From contig NZ_JAPCID010000005.1 of assembly GCF_027587175.1 (NCBI RefSeq), positions 143,493 through 207,492 of the forward strand: a stretch of 64,000 nt of DNA. The letters run 5' to 3'. Under the pieces are notes generated by a model. That model searched no databases, was not told the origin of the DNA, and was given only the letters and a program-made list of their open reading frames with translations. The translations under genes were made by a program, and so were the position numbers. Shown piece after piece: positions 18,162 through 26,309 of the stretch (the first letter of the stretch is position 1; each line of letters opens with the position of its first letter). The DNA is from Solirubrobacter deserti (GTDB lineage: Bacteria > Actinomycetota > Thermoleophilia > Solirubrobacterales > Solirubrobacteraceae).

Positions 18162-18745
18162 TCGCGGCGGCGCTGATCTCGCTGGCGGCCGCCTGCCCGG
18201 CGGAGACGCCGGCCGCGATGCGGCTGGAGGGCGTGCCGCCGGTGCTGGTCTCCGGCCGCTCGTACACCGCTTCGCTGGCGCCGACCGGCGTGGGGGAGGC
18301 GACGGGGGCGGGGTGGACGCTCGGCGTGTTCGACCGGCTCGGGCGCGGGTGGAAGGCCGACCTGCCTTCGCTCGGGTTCCAGCAGGCGTTCAGCGTCGGG
18401 CTGACGGGGGCGCCGTACGCGGTGTCGGCGACCTACGCGGAGCCGTCGTGCACGCGGACGCTCTCCGTATCGGCCGCGGTGGAACGGCGGGTGCTCGCCG
18501 TGGCCGACTGCCGGCGCGGTGTGAGCGAGCCGCGGACGCTCGTCGTGGGCTGCGACGGGCGTCGTGTGCGGGTGCGCGGGTTGAGCTGGCGCGGGTGGAA
18601 CGAGGACGTGGCGGTGGGGACGGGCGCGGGCGGCGCGCGCGTGCGGCTGTCGCGGCCGCAGGAGTGCGTCGCGGTCGACGGCTTCATCTATACCCGGGCG
18701 CGCGTTGACGGGCGCCGCTACGTGCTCGACTGCCCGATCGTTTGA
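18158..18745 (+). CDS. Secreted hypothetical protein
   Basis: 195 residues, GTG start overlapping the deaminase stop. A short hydrophobic segment MIAAALISLAAACPAETPA looks like a signal peptide (possible lipobox AAAC). The mature part is beta-rich with five or six cysteines (SCTR, ADCRR, GCDGR, ECVAV, LDCPIV), suggesting disulfides in an extracytoplasmic protein. No family was recognised. The coupling to the deaminase may be only positional. Confidence 0.65.
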   Translation: MIAAALISLAAACPAETPAAMRLEGVPPVLVSGRSYTASLAPTGVGEATGAGWTLGVFDRLGRGWKADLPSLGFQQAFSVGLTGAPYAVSATYAEPSCTRTLSVSAAVERRVLAVADCRRGVSEPRTLVVGCDGRRVRVRGLSWRGWNEDVAVGTGAGGARVRLSRPQECVAVDGFIYTRARVDGRRYVLDCPIV

Positions 18746-18750
18746 GTTTG

Positions 18751-18768
18751 CGCACGGGTTTCCGTGCG
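18751..18768. terminator. GC-rich hairpin after the secreted protein gene
   Basis: Perfect 7-base arms CGCACGG and CCGTGCG around the loop GTTT, 6 bases after the stop at 18745. There is no T-run, as usual in such GC-rich genomes. It lies between two co-directional genes and could act as a terminator. Confidence 0.5.
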
Positions 18769-18814
18769 AAACGTTCGCTGGAAGTGAAGCGGTTCGTCTC
18801 TCAGGCTGGGGCGC

Positions 18815-19549
18815 ATGGTCTTCGCTCCGCTGCTCGCCGCGCCTGTCCTGATGTGGCTCGCCTCCTGGGTCGAGCGACGCCTCGGCCCGGCCGTCGGCGG
18901 GGCGGTGGCGGCGATGCCGTTCGCGATCACGCTCATCGTGGTCGCGCTGGGCGCTGAAGGGCCGGCGGTGGCGGAGAGCGCGGCGGCGCACGTGGTGGCG
19001 CAGGTGGCGTTCGCGGTCGCCTTCGCGCGGGTGATCGTGCGGCGCGGCTCCTTGCTCGGAGTCGCGGCGGCGGCGGTCGCGTTCGCCGCCGTCTCGCTGC
19101 TCGTCGCCCTCGTCCCGGCGTGGGTGGCGATCGCCTGCGCGGTCCCGGCGCTGCTGGCGAAGATCAAGGTGCCAGGCACCTCGAGGTTCGAGGGCGAGCC
19201 GCTCGACGCGCGGGTCGGCGCGGGGGTCGTGACCGCGATCGTGGGCTGCGCGCTGGTGGTCGCCGAGGTGTCGGGGCCGGAGCTGGCGGGAATCGTGGCC
19301 GCGTTCCCGACGCTCAGCGCGACGTTCGCTCTGCTGGTCGCTCGCTCGCGGGGCGTCGCGGCGGCCGCGAGCGCCTTGGGCGGGCTGATCGTCGGGCTGC
19401 GCGGCTACCTCGCGTTCTGCGTGGTGGTCGCGGTGACGGGCTCGGTCGTGCTCGGGCTGCTGGCGGTCGCCGCGATGAATGTCACGGCCGCGTGGAGTCT
19501 GAGGTTGCATGTCACTTCCGCAGATCGTGGACGAGCAGAGCTGGCGTGA
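18815..19549 (+). CDS. Multi-pass membrane protein of unknown function
   Basis: 244 residues with about eight hydrophobic helices in two similar halves, each holding a PAxGGxxAAMPFAIT or GPELAGIVAAFPTLSAT segment before a long helix, suggesting an internal repeat. No transporter family was recognised with confidence. The loop between the halves contains the sequence IKVPGTSRFEGE, encoded partly by a perfect DNA palindrome (19167-19181). The 3' end overlaps the DUF899 gene by 41 bases. Confidence 0.75.
   Translation: MVFAPLLAAPVLMWLASWVERRLGPAVGGAVAAMPFAITLIVVALGAEGPAVAESAAAHVVAQVAFAVAFARVIVRRGSLLGVAAAAVAFAAVSLLVALVPAWVAIACAVPALLAKIKVPGTSRFEGEPLDARVGAGVVTAIVGCALVVAEVSGPELAGIVAAFPTLSATFALLVARSRGVAAAASALGGLIVGLRGYLAFCVVVAVTGSVVLGLLAVAAMNVTAAWSLRLHVTSADRGRAELA
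19167..19181. repeat. Palindrome AGGTGCCAGGCACCT inside a coding region
   Basis: A perfect 7-base inverted repeat around one A lies in the cytoplasmic loop codons of the membrane protein. The core GGTGCCAGGCACC is one of the short palindromes I remember as dispersed in many bacterial genomes, and it has the same size and layout as the core of the repeat at 10984-11014. It may be a captured REP-like element. Only one copy was seen here. Confidence 0.4.
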
Positions 19550-20153
19550 GGCCAACGGCGCGCTGATCGAGAAGGAGAAGGCGGCGACGCGAGCGCGCGA
19601 CGCGCTCGCCGCCGAGCGCCGGCGGCAGCCGATGACGGCCTTCCGGACGGACTTCGCGTTCGACGGGCCCTCCGGGCGGTTGACCTTCCTCGACCTGTTC
19701 GAGGGCCGGCCGCAGTTGATCCTCTACCACTTCTGGTTCCCCGAGGACGGCGAGCCGTGCGGCGGCTGCTCGATGTTCACCGACCAGGTGTCCGAGCTCG
19801 CCCACCTGCACGCGCGTGACGTGTCGTTCGCGCTGGTCTCGCGCGCGCCGCAGGAGCGGATCGCGGCCTACAAGGCGCGGATGGGGTGGAGCGTGCCGTG
19901 GTACACGGACGACCTGTCGTTCCAGCAGGCGTGCGGGACGACGGAGTACTTCCGGCTGCAGGTCTTCCTGCGTGCCGGGGAGCGCGCGTTTCTCACCTAC
20001 GAGACGCGCGGGCGCGGCGTCGAGGCGCTCGGGTCGGTGTGGACGTTCCTCGACCTGGTGCCGTTCGGCCGCCAGGAGGAGTGGGAGGACACCCCGGCGG
20101 GGCGGCCGCAGGAGCCGCCCTACCAGTGGTGGCGCAAGAAGGACGAGTACTAG
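19509..20153 (+). CDS. DUF899 thioredoxin-like protein
   Basis: 214 residues. The family opening (LPQIVDEQSWREANGALIEKEKAATRARDALAAERRRQPM) is complete, followed by a thioredoxin-like core with FDGPSGRLTFLDLFEGRPQL, HFWFPEDGEPCGGCSMF (CxxC at about 84-87) and SFALVSRAPQERIAAYKARMGW. The ending EPPYQWWRKKDEY is typical. Members are probably thiol oxidoreductases; no substrate is known. Its start overlaps the membrane protein gene in another frame. Confidence 0.9.
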   Translation: MSLPQIVDEQSWREANGALIEKEKAATRARDALAAERRRQPMTAFRTDFAFDGPSGRLTFLDLFEGRPQLILYHFWFPEDGEPCGGCSMFTDQVSELAHLHARDVSFALVSRAPQERIAAYKARMGWSVPWYTDDLSFQQACGTTEYFRLQVFLRAGERAFLTYETRGRGVEALGSVWTFLDLVPFGRQEEWEDTPAGRPQEPPYQWWRKKDEY

Positions 20154-20160
20154 GCGCCCG

Positions 20161-20223
20161 ATGGGCGCGGCCGGCTTCGCCGGCGCGTGCCCATTCCGGC
20201 TGCAGCATCGCTTCGCGGATGCT
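20161..20223. terminator. Two hairpins between convergent genes
   Basis: Hairpin 1 (20161-20194) pairs ATGGGC...GCCGG with CCGGC...GCCCAT around CTTCG with one bulge. Hairpin 2 (20204-20223) pairs AGCATC with GATGCT around GCTTCGCG. They fill the gap between the convergent DUF899 and GNAT genes and probably terminate transcription in both directions. Confidence 0.6.
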
Positions 20224-20673
20224 CTATGCGAGCTTCGCGCCGAGGAACAGCGTGCGGCCGGGCGGCTTGGGCTCGAGCTTGAAGCCGAGGCTCGTGTAGA
20301 GGCCGATCGCGTGCGTGTTCTGCTCGTTGACGTCGAGCTCGATGCGCTGGCAGCCGCGCTCGCGGGCGCGGTCGATCGCGGCCTGGGTGAGCGCCTTGCC
20401 CAGGCCCGTGCCGCGCGCGCGGTCCTTCACATAGACGTCTTCGAGCCAGCAGTCCTCCGTGCCCGTCCAGGCCGAGAGACGGAAGCGGATCTGGGCCAGG
20501 CCGTCGGTGCCCGCGAGCAGGAACTCCGTGTTCGGGTCCTCGAGCAGCTTGGCGGCGGTCGTCCGGAACGTCTCGTCGGACGGCGTCGTCGAGTTCCACC
20601 AGTCGCGGAAGCCGATCAGCAGGTCGGTGACGGTGTCCAGGTCCTCCGGCCCGGCGGTGCGGATGTCAGGCAT
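20224..20673 (-). CDS. GNAT-family N-acetyltransferase
   Basis: 149 residues, one complete GNAT domain. The acetyl-CoA binding motif A is LEDVYVKDRARGTGLGKALTQAAIDRARERG (R/QxxGxG/A at about 91-96), with motif B around LDVNEQNTHAIGLYTSLGFKLEP. The substrate is unknown. Its ATG shares one base with the TGA of the upstream PPOX gene, so the two are coupled. Hairpins follow directly after its stop. Confidence 0.9.
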   Translation of the reverse strand: MPDIRTAGPEDLDTVTDLLIGFRDWWNSTTPSDETFRTTAAKLLEDPNTEFLLAGTDGLAQIRFRLSAWTGTEDCWLEDVYVKDRARGTGLGKALTQAAIDRARERGCQRIELDVNEQNTHAIGLYTSLGFKLEPKPPGRTLFLGAKLA

Positions 20674-21092
20674 CAGAAGCCGCGCACCTTGGTCAGCTCG
20701 ATGTCGACGGCGACGCTGTACTCGGCCGCGAACGCCTCCGGCGTCATCTTCAGGCTGCTCAGGCTGCGCTGGTACTTCTCGACGTACGCCGCGTCCTCGT
20801 GCGCGGGCTCGCTCGAACCGACGATGGTCGCCCGGCCGTTGAGCACGACGATGTCACCGCCGGTCTCCGTGCCGCGGAAGTTCAGCGACACCCTCGGGTT
20901 GCTCTCGATCGTCTTCACGCGCAAGCTCTTCGGGAGGGTGTACAGGCGGACGTTGGTCGCGCCGTCCCACAGGAACCACACCGGGTTCGGGACGGGTTGC
21001 CCGCCGGGCGTGACCGTCGTCAGCCACACCACCTCGTCCTCTCGGAGATGGCGAGCGGCGCGTTGTCCGAAGTCCGTGGCCTCATCGATCAT
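20673..21092 (-). CDS. PPOX-class F420- or flavin-dependent oxidoreductase
   Basis: 139 residues of the pyridoxamine-phosphate-oxidase-like split barrel: EDEVVWLTTVTPGGQPVPNPVWFLWDG at the start, RLYTLPKSLRVKTIESNPRVSLNF in the middle and the AVDIELTKVRGF end, the pattern of the TIGR03667-like F420-binding group of actinobacteria. It probably uses F420 or FMN for a small reduction; the substrate is unknown. ATG 21092 is chosen because the preceding frame is non-homologous. It is the first of two coupled genes with the acetyltransferase. Confidence 0.88.
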   Translation of the reverse strand: MIDEATDFGQRAARHLREDEVVWLTTVTPGGQPVPNPVWFLWDGATNVRLYTLPKSLRVKTIESNPRVSLNFRGTETGGDIVVLNGRATIVGSSEPAHEDAAYVEKYQRSLSSLKMTPEAFAAEYSVAVDIELTKVRGF

Positions 21093-21115
21093 CAACTGAT
21101 CGTAAGGTCCCGGGC

Positions 21116-21919
21116 ATGCGAGCGATCGTCGCGGCGCTGGTCGCGTTCCTGGCTGCGGCCGCTCCGGCGCTCGCGCACGACTCGCTGGCGCCCGCCGGGG
21201 CGGACCACAACTGGCTGCCCGACGAGGAGTGGGTGCACCGGCACTGGGTGCCGTTCGACGAGCGCGCCCTCGAATCCGCGCTGCGGTTGCGGCCGGGGCA
21301 GCTGGAGGCGTATCTCTACAACGACCATCACACGGTGGCCGCGCTGGCCCGTGCGCGGGGGATGGAGTTGGACCCGCTCGTGGCTCGCCTGGCGCCATCG
21401 TCGCCGCTGTTGCGCGAGCGCACGGTGCGCGTGCTGACCCAGGGCCATCTCGCGCAGCACCTGTTCTTCCACGTCTTCCACGGGTTGGATCTGCACCCGC
21501 ACGCTGAGGACGTGTTCGGCATGCCCGCGGACGCGTACCGGGCGTTGCGCGAAGAGGGCGCGAGCTACGCGGAGATCGCGCGCGAGGGCGACGTGCCGGT
21601 GGCGCGGCTGCGCGCGCACGCGCGGAAGATGCTCGCGGCCGACCGGCGGGACGGTGTCGCGCGCGGGGAGGCCGTGGCGGCGTCCTCGGCCCGGGTGCAG
21701 GCGCGTGCGCTGCGGCGGCTCGACTGCTGGCTGACCCGTCCCGCCCCCGCGCTTGACCCCGGCAATCCGTACGGCAAGAATCGCTTCCTGCACGGTTCGC
21801 ACGCGGCGGGCTGGCCGGGGACGGCCGCCGAGCGGCGCGCGGACGATCGGCGGGTCGAGCGCTTCCGGCGCGGGCTGATGCGTGCGTGCTGGCCGCATCC
21901 GAAGGCGTGGAAGGAGTGA
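21116..21919 (+). CDS. Secreted hypothetical protein with helical repeats
   Basis: 267 residues. The signal peptide is clear (MRAIVAALVAFLAAAAPALA-HD). The mature protein has repeated short helical units of the kind LRPGQLEAYLYNDHHTVAALARARGM and GASYAEIAREGDVPVARLRA, which look like helix-turn-helix or LysM-like sequence repeats outside the cell. A late segment holds HGSHAAGWPGT. No family was recognised. It may be co-transcribed with the next secreted protein, 4 bases downstream. Confidence 0.7.
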   Translation: MRAIVAALVAFLAAAAPALAHDSLAPAGADHNWLPDEEWVHRHWVPFDERALESALRLRPGQLEAYLYNDHHTVAALARARGMELDPLVARLAPSSPLLRERTVRVLTQGHLAQHLFFHVFHGLDLHPHAEDVFGMPADAYRALREEGASYAEIAREGDVPVARLRAHARKMLAADRRDGVARGEAVAASSARVQARALRRLDCWLTRPAPALDPGNPYGKNRFLHGSHAAGWPGTAAERRADDRRVERFRRGLMRACWPHPKAWKE

Positions 21920-21923
21920 GGAC

Positions 21924-22587
21924 ATGTCGCTGAAGGGCACGTCGTGCTTGGGGCTTGCCGTGATCGCCGCGTGCGTGGTCCCGGGAGCCGGCATTGCGCA
22001 GGAGCCGGCGCCGGCGCCGCCGATCTGGACGTTCCCGGCGTCGATCTACCCCGACCTCTCCGCCGCCCCGCCCGAGGACGTCGCGGACGCGAATAGGCTG
22101 TGGCTGCGCTCGAAGGCTTCGGCCGCGAAGCGCTTCCCGACGGTCGCCGCCGCGCGCAAGCTCGGCTACAAGGGCCAGGTCTCCAAGATCAAGCGGCCCA
22201 AGCCGTTCTTCTTCCACCTCCGGAACACCAAGCTCCACGAGGACGGCCGCGAGCTCGACGTGCGGTATCCCGAGGCGGTCGTCTATTGGTACGACCCGCC
22301 GCGCCCGATGATCCTCGTGGCGTTCATGTACCGGGTGCACGAAGGCGCCGAGCCGGCGTACGCGCGGTCCGTCCTGCCCTGGCACTCCCACTGCGACGGC
22401 TGGTCGGTCGTCATGCACACCTGGTTCACGAACGACCTGCGCAGCGGCATCGCCCGCAAGCCGCCGCGCCCGGAGTTCTCCGCCACCTTCGGCCGCGACT
22501 TCGGCGACCCGACGCCGGACTCGGCGTCGGGCTGCCAGCCCCGCGGGCACCGCCGCGGCGAGCACCCCCACCCCAACCACCACTTAA
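21924..22587 (+). CDS. Secreted hypothetical protein, probable 3' frameshift
   Basis: The frame begins with a signal peptide (MSLKGTSCLGLAVIAACVVP to about Ala25). The mature part includes FFFHLRNTKLHEDGRELDVR, VAFMYRVHEGAE and a His/Cys/Trp segment LPWHSHCDGWSVVMHTWF. As read, the frame runs on to 23198 across a real gene on the other strand. Removing one C from CCCC at 22539-22542 gives an ending PAGTAAASTPTPTTT with TAA at 22585-22587, which exactly meets the convergent stop at 22584. I take that as the true end. No family was recognised. Confidence 0.65.
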
Positions 22588-24293
22588 CGCCGCTTGCGGG
22601 CCCTGTTGCTCTTGCCGGCCCGCACCACCACATTGCGCTTCTTGACGAAGTCGCGGACGGTCACCGAGCCCTGCGTCACGCGGGTGGTCGTCGTGTCGCA
22701 CCGGTCGGTCACCAGCCACTTCGTGCCGCGCACGGTCGCCGCGCTGTAGCGCCCGGACGTCCGGAACGCGCCCTTCCCGTCACCCCACAGCTTGCGCGAC
22801 TTCTTCTTCTGCGCGGCCGCGGACGCCCGCTTGGACCGGGGACAGCTGAGCTGCTCGGTGAGCGTCAGCGTCGTCAGCGGCCGCGACCCGCGCGTCTGGC
22901 TGCTGATCCTGAAGATGCCGTCGAAGAACTTCGCGGTCCCGCCGTTGTTGGCGGCTCTCAGCTCCACCGTGCCGTTGCGCGCGTCAACTGTCGTGCCGAC
23001 CGGCAGTCGCTGCGTCTGCGCGAGGTCGACGTACGCGCGGCTCCCGGGCAGTCGGACCCGGACGCGGCCCTCGACGGGCGTCGCGTTCACGTTGCGCCCG
23101 GCGACCGGCTCGGGCAACGGCGTGGGAGTGGGGGCCGGCGGCTGCGGCGGCTGTGGAGGTGGCGGTTGCTGCGGGGGTGCAGTCGTGTTGAGAAATGAAC
23201 TGAAGCTGCCCGGGAACGCCGAGCTCACTGCGAGATCCGGCCGCCCGTCGCGATTGAAGTCCCCGACAGCTGGGGTGTAGGCGCTCGCAAGCGCGATTGA
23301 AGGCTCTGGCGTCGTGCCTCCGGACAGCACCGTCAACGCACCGGCGCCCAAGCTCGCGACCGCTACGTCGGGTGAGCCGTTGCTGTCGAAGTCAGCGACG
23401 GCGATGTCTCTCGGCTGATCCGGCACGGCGACAGGCGACGTCGCGGTGAAGCCATCGTTGCTGCCGTTGCGCACCAGCAACTGAACCGAGTCACCCCCTT
23501 CGTTCGCCACCGCGAGGTCGAGACGGCCATCCCGATTGAAGTCACCGGCTGCGATGCCCCACGGCTCCGCTCCGACCGGCACGGGGTCCTCGGCGGCGAA
23601 CGTGCTGCCGTCTTGGCTGCGGATGAGGATCGACACGCTGTCATCACCGGCGTTGGTCACCGCGAGGTCGGGACGACCATCGCCATCGAAGTCACCTGGC
23701 GCGAGCTGGCGCGGGTTCGCGACGACTGGATAGCGGTTCGGCTGCTCGTCGACGAAACCGGTGCCCTGGCGGCGCAGCACGCCGACGGTGCTGTCCCGCC
23801 AACTCCCGTAGGCCAGATCCAAGGCGCCGTTGCCGTCGAAGTCCGCTGCGGCGAGGGCGCTTCCTCCTCCGGGCACAAACCCGGGGGAACCGCCGGAGAC
23901 AAAGCCGTCATTCGTTGCGTTGCGCACCAGCAGCGAGACACTGGTCGCCTCAAACGTCGCGATCGCCAGGTCGGCCCGCGAATCCCCGCCGAAGTCGCCA
24001 GATGCGATCGAGTTCGGTCCCTGGGGAACGCTGATCGGTGACCCGGGCTCCTCCACGAAACCGCCGCCCGGCTGCCGCAGATAGATCGAGACGCTGTCCG
24101 AATTCGTCGCGAAGCGACCATTTACCGCGGCGACATCGAGGAGACCGTCGCCATTGAAGTCGTTGACGGTGATCGCATACGTCGCGTACCGCGTCGGGAA
24201 GGGCGAGCCGGCCTCGAGTGCGAAGGTCGCGGCATGCGCGCTCGCCGGAAGCGCCAGCACTGCGAGGACGGCGACTAGCGAGTGGCGCTTCAT
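22584..24293 (-). CDS. Secreted FG-GAP repeat (VCBS-like) protein
   Basis: 569 residues. The signal peptide is MKRHSLVAVLAVLALPASAHA. Six or seven repeats of about 50 residues carry the calcium-binding FG-GAP/VCBS motif: DFNGDGLLDVA, DFGGDSRADLA, DFDGNGALDLA, DFDGDGRPDLA, DFNRDGRLDLA, DFDSNGSPDVA and DFNRDGRPDLA, making an integrin-like propeller. A proline-rich linker (about 390-415) leads to a FecR-like beta region and a very basic end. It is probably a surface protein. Its stop overlaps that of the convergent gene. Confidence 0.85.
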   Translation of the reverse strand: MKRHSLVAVLAVLALPASAHAATFALEAGSPFPTRYATYAITVNDFNGDGLLDVAAVNGRFATNSDSVSIYLRQPGGGFVEEPGSPISVPQGPNSIASGDFGGDSRADLAIATFEATSVSLLVRNATNDGFVSGGSPGFVPGGGSALAAADFDGNGALDLAYGSWRDSTVGVLRRQGTGFVDEQPNRYPVVANPRQLAPGDFDGDGRPDLAVTNAGDDSVSILIRSQDGSTFAAEDPVPVGAEPWGIAAGDFNRDGRLDLAVANEGGDSVQLLVRNGSNDGFTATSPVAVPDQPRDIAVADFDSNGSPDVAVASLGAGALTVLSGGTTPEPSIALASAYTPAVGDFNRDGRPDLAVSSAFPGSFSSFLNTTAPPQQPPPPQPPQPPAPTPTPLPEPVAGRNVNATPVEGRVRVRLPGSRAYVDLAQTQRLPVGTTVDARNGTVELRAANNGGTAKFFDGIFRISSQTRGSRPLTTLTLTEQLSCPRSKRASAAAQKKKSRKLWGDGKGAFRTSGRYSAATVRGTKWLVTDRCDTTTTRVTQGSVTVRDFVKKRNVVVRAGKSNRARKRR

Positions 24294-24335
24294 TGATCGA
24301 TTCTCCCGCATCCCGATTGGATCTAGCCTGGTCGA

Positions 24336-24884
24336 ATGGACGAGGCGCAGATGGAACAGTCCGAATATGGACGAGTTGCGGCGAGCGAGGGCTGGTTCAC
24401 GGTCAACGTCCGCGACGCCGCGTGGGTGCGCAACGAGTACTTCGGCGACGCCTGCATCTTCGAGGGCGACCAGGCCGGCTTCCCGCAGATCGGTTACACG
24501 CTGTGCGTCCTGCAGCCCGGTCAGCCGAACGGCATGTACCACCGCGAGGGCAACCAGGAGGACTTCCTCGTCCTGCAGGGCGAGGCGCTGCTGATCGTCG
24601 AGGGCCAGGAGCGGCGCCTGAAGGCCTGGGACTTCTTCCACTCACCGGCCGGCACCGAGCACATCCTCGTCGGCGCGGGCGACGGACCGTGCGTGGTCTT
24701 CGCGATCGGCGCGCGCGACAACGGCGACGACTCCACCGACACGCTCTACGTCCGCGACAAGACCGCGCTCAAGCACGGCGCCGGCCCGGAGCAGGACACG
24801 CCGCACTCCAAGGAGGCGTACGCGCCGTTCCCGAAGTGGGTCAACGGTCCGCCGCCGTCTTTCGACGGACTCCCGTTCGCCTGA
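24336..24884 (+). CDS. Cupin-domain protein
   Basis: 182 residues. The cupin barrel runs about 50-130: motif 1 PGQPNGMYHREGNQEDFLVLQGE and motif 2 LKAWDFFHSPAGTEHILVG supply a metal site (His, Glu, His). The N-terminal 40 residues and the charged C-terminus are less conserved. It stands alone, 43 bases from the divergent FG-GAP gene. Small cupins act as isomerases, dioxygenases or binding proteins; this one cannot be assigned. Confidence 0.85.
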   Translation: MDEAQMEQSEYGRVAASEGWFTVNVRDAAWVRNEYFGDACIFEGDQAGFPQIGYTLCVLQPGQPNGMYHREGNQEDFLVLQGEALLIVEGQERRLKAWDFFHSPAGTEHILVGAGDGPCVVFAIGARDNGDDSTDTLYVRDKTALKHGAGPEQDTPHSKEAYAPFPKWVNGPPPSFDGLPFA

Positions 24885-24933
24885 CGCGCCTGCTTGATCC
24901 AAGCAACATGTTGCGCTGCGATCATCCTTGCCT

Positions 24934-25458
24934 ATGGACGACGAAGACAAGCCGAAGAGCTTCGAGGAGGCCCTCCGCGAGATCGCCGACGAGGTGCAGC
25001 GCGGAATTCAGCGCTTCCAGGCCGGCGAGTTCGAGGACGTCGCACGCTCGTACGGGATCGACACGGATCGTGCGAAGCGGTTCGTGGACGGCGCGGGTGA
25101 GTGGCTGCGCGCCCAGACGGAGAACCTTGGGGACGTCGGGTTCCCGATGCCGGCGCCGACGCCGAGCCCGTCGCCGGCCAAGAAGCCGACCTGGAACGAC
25201 GATCCGCTGAGCGGCGCGGGTCCGGACCCGCTGGACATGCCGACCGACGAGCAGGGGCGAGCGCTCGCCGCGCTGGACTCGGGCCGGTGGACGATCGAGC
25301 CGGGCACGTCGATGCTCGCCGCGCACGGTGAGGGTCCCGGGCCGAGCGACGCGCTGGGCCTCGTGCGCGAGCTGCGCGTGCGGGACTGGATCGACGCTGA
25401 CGGCGAGGTCACGCTCGTCGGTGGTGCCGCGCTGCGGCGCTGGCTCGAGCGCAACTAG
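24934..25458 (+). CDS. Hypothetical protein with a proline-rich linker
   Basis: 174 residues from the ATG at 24934; a TTG two codons earlier is possible. The first half is a charged helical bundle (KSFEEALREIADEVQRGIQR and FQAGEFEDVARSYGIDTDRAK), followed by a PAPTPSPSP linker and a second small domain near the end (LGLVRELRVRDWIDADGEVT). No signal peptide or membrane segment is present. The family was not recognised. Confidence 0.65.
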   Translation: MDDEDKPKSFEEALREIADEVQRGIQRFQAGEFEDVARSYGIDTDRAKRFVDGAGEWLRAQTENLGDVGFPMPAPTPSPSPAKKPTWNDDPLSGAGPDPLDMPTDEQGRALAALDSGRWTIEPGTSMLAAHGEGPGPSDALGLVRELRVRDWIDADGEVTLVGGAALRRWLERN

Positions 25459-25494
25459 CCGCGCTTTCGAGGCGCCCGGCGCGCCGGTCGCGTC

Positions 25495-25582
25495 GGGCGG
25501 GTGGTCACTTGGGGCCCTATGCGGGCCTCAACTGACCAGGGGCCGGCCCGCCGGGGCGGAGGACCGGCCGGTCTCTCCTCCT
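25495..25582. terminator. Dense hairpins between convergent genes
   Basis: A 16-base inverted repeat (25502-25538) pairs TGGTCACTTGGGGCCC with its near complement around TATGC, with two mismatches. Flanking GGCGGG and CCCGCC could extend it. A second hairpin at 25558-25582 pairs GGAGGA with TCCTCC around ACCGGCCGGT and includes the stop codon of the minus-strand gene. This 122-base gap holds nothing coding; the structures probably terminate both transcripts. Confidence 0.6.
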
Positions 25583-26270
25583 AGCGGGACGGCTTGCCCC
25601 GCTCCTTGTCCGGCTTGCCGGACTTGTCCTTGTCGTGCCCGCGGGCGTTGCCGCGCGGCGCCTCGTCGCTCTTGCCGTGCGGCGCGTCCTCGCTCTTGCC
25701 GCGCGGGGTGTCCGCCGGCGGGGCCTCGGGCTCGGACGGCGCGCCGGCCGGCGCGACCGGCTTGCTCGGCGACGGCTTCCCCGGCTTGCCCTGCTTGCCG
25801 GGCTTGGCCTTGGGCGTGTTGAGCCGGGCACACAGGATCAGCTCGCCCGCCGATCCGTCGGCCTCGGCACGGAAGACGCCGACGAAGTAGCGCTTCGTGC
25901 GGTCCACCGTGAACGTGCGCGACCGGGCGGCGGCGTTGCCGGTCCCGGAACGGGAGGTCTTGAGCTTGCGGTACGTCCAGCCGGAGACGTCCACGCCACC
26001 GGGCGCGTCCGCAGCGCACGCGGAGGGCGCGGACTGCAGCCGGTAGACGTACGTCGTCCGCGGCGCCAGCCGCCGCACGTGCACGGAGAGCTTGTCGTTG
26101 CGCTTGCCGTCGACGAGGTGGACCTTGCCGAAGTTGCCGGTGACGTAGTCGCCGTCGGCACCGACGTAGGTGAACGTTCCCTTGTAGACCTTCGCCTTGG
26201 GCTTGGCGAGCGCGGCCCCTGGAGCCACGAGCAGTGAGCCTGCCGCGAGCAGCGCGATCGTTGTCTTCAT
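25581..26270 (-). CDS. Secreted protein with a charged low-complexity tail
   Basis: 229 residues. The signal peptide is MKTTIALLAAGSLLVAPGAALA. The globular part (about 25-155) is beta-rich with fibronectin-like strands (LAPRTTYVYRLQSAPSACAA) and two cysteines. The last 75 residues are Pro/Lys/Gly-rich and repeat the unit PRGKSEDAPHGKSDEAPRG, probably a disordered wall- or polymer-binding tail. No family was recognised. Its stop lies in a hairpin. Confidence 0.7.
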   Translation of the reverse strand: MKTTIALLAAGSLLVAPGAALAKPKAKVYKGTFTYVGADGDYVTGNFGKVHLVDGKRNDKLSVHVRRLAPRTTYVYRLQSAPSACAADAPGGVDVSGWTYRKLKTSRSGTGNAAARSRTFTVDRTKRYFVGVFRAEADGSAGELILCARLNTPKAKPGKQGKPGKPSPSKPVAPAGAPSEPEAPPADTPRGKSEDAPHGKSDEAPRGNARGHDKDKSGKPDKERGKPSR

Positions 26271-26309
26271 GTCCGCACAACGGGCGACCGCCGCGAGGGT
26301 CGGTTCAAT

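Noticed and set aside
18815..19549. Known transporter family
   Set aside because: Helix count and an internal repeat fit several families; no diagnostic motif was found.
22588..23198. Extension of the secreted protein past 22587
   Set aside because: It runs over the FG-GAP gene on the other strand, has shadow-like composition, and a one-base correction gives a natural stop.
25495..25582. tRNA or riboswitch in the structured gap
   Set aside because: No cloverleaf, anticodon arm or known riboswitch core; convergent position favours terminators.
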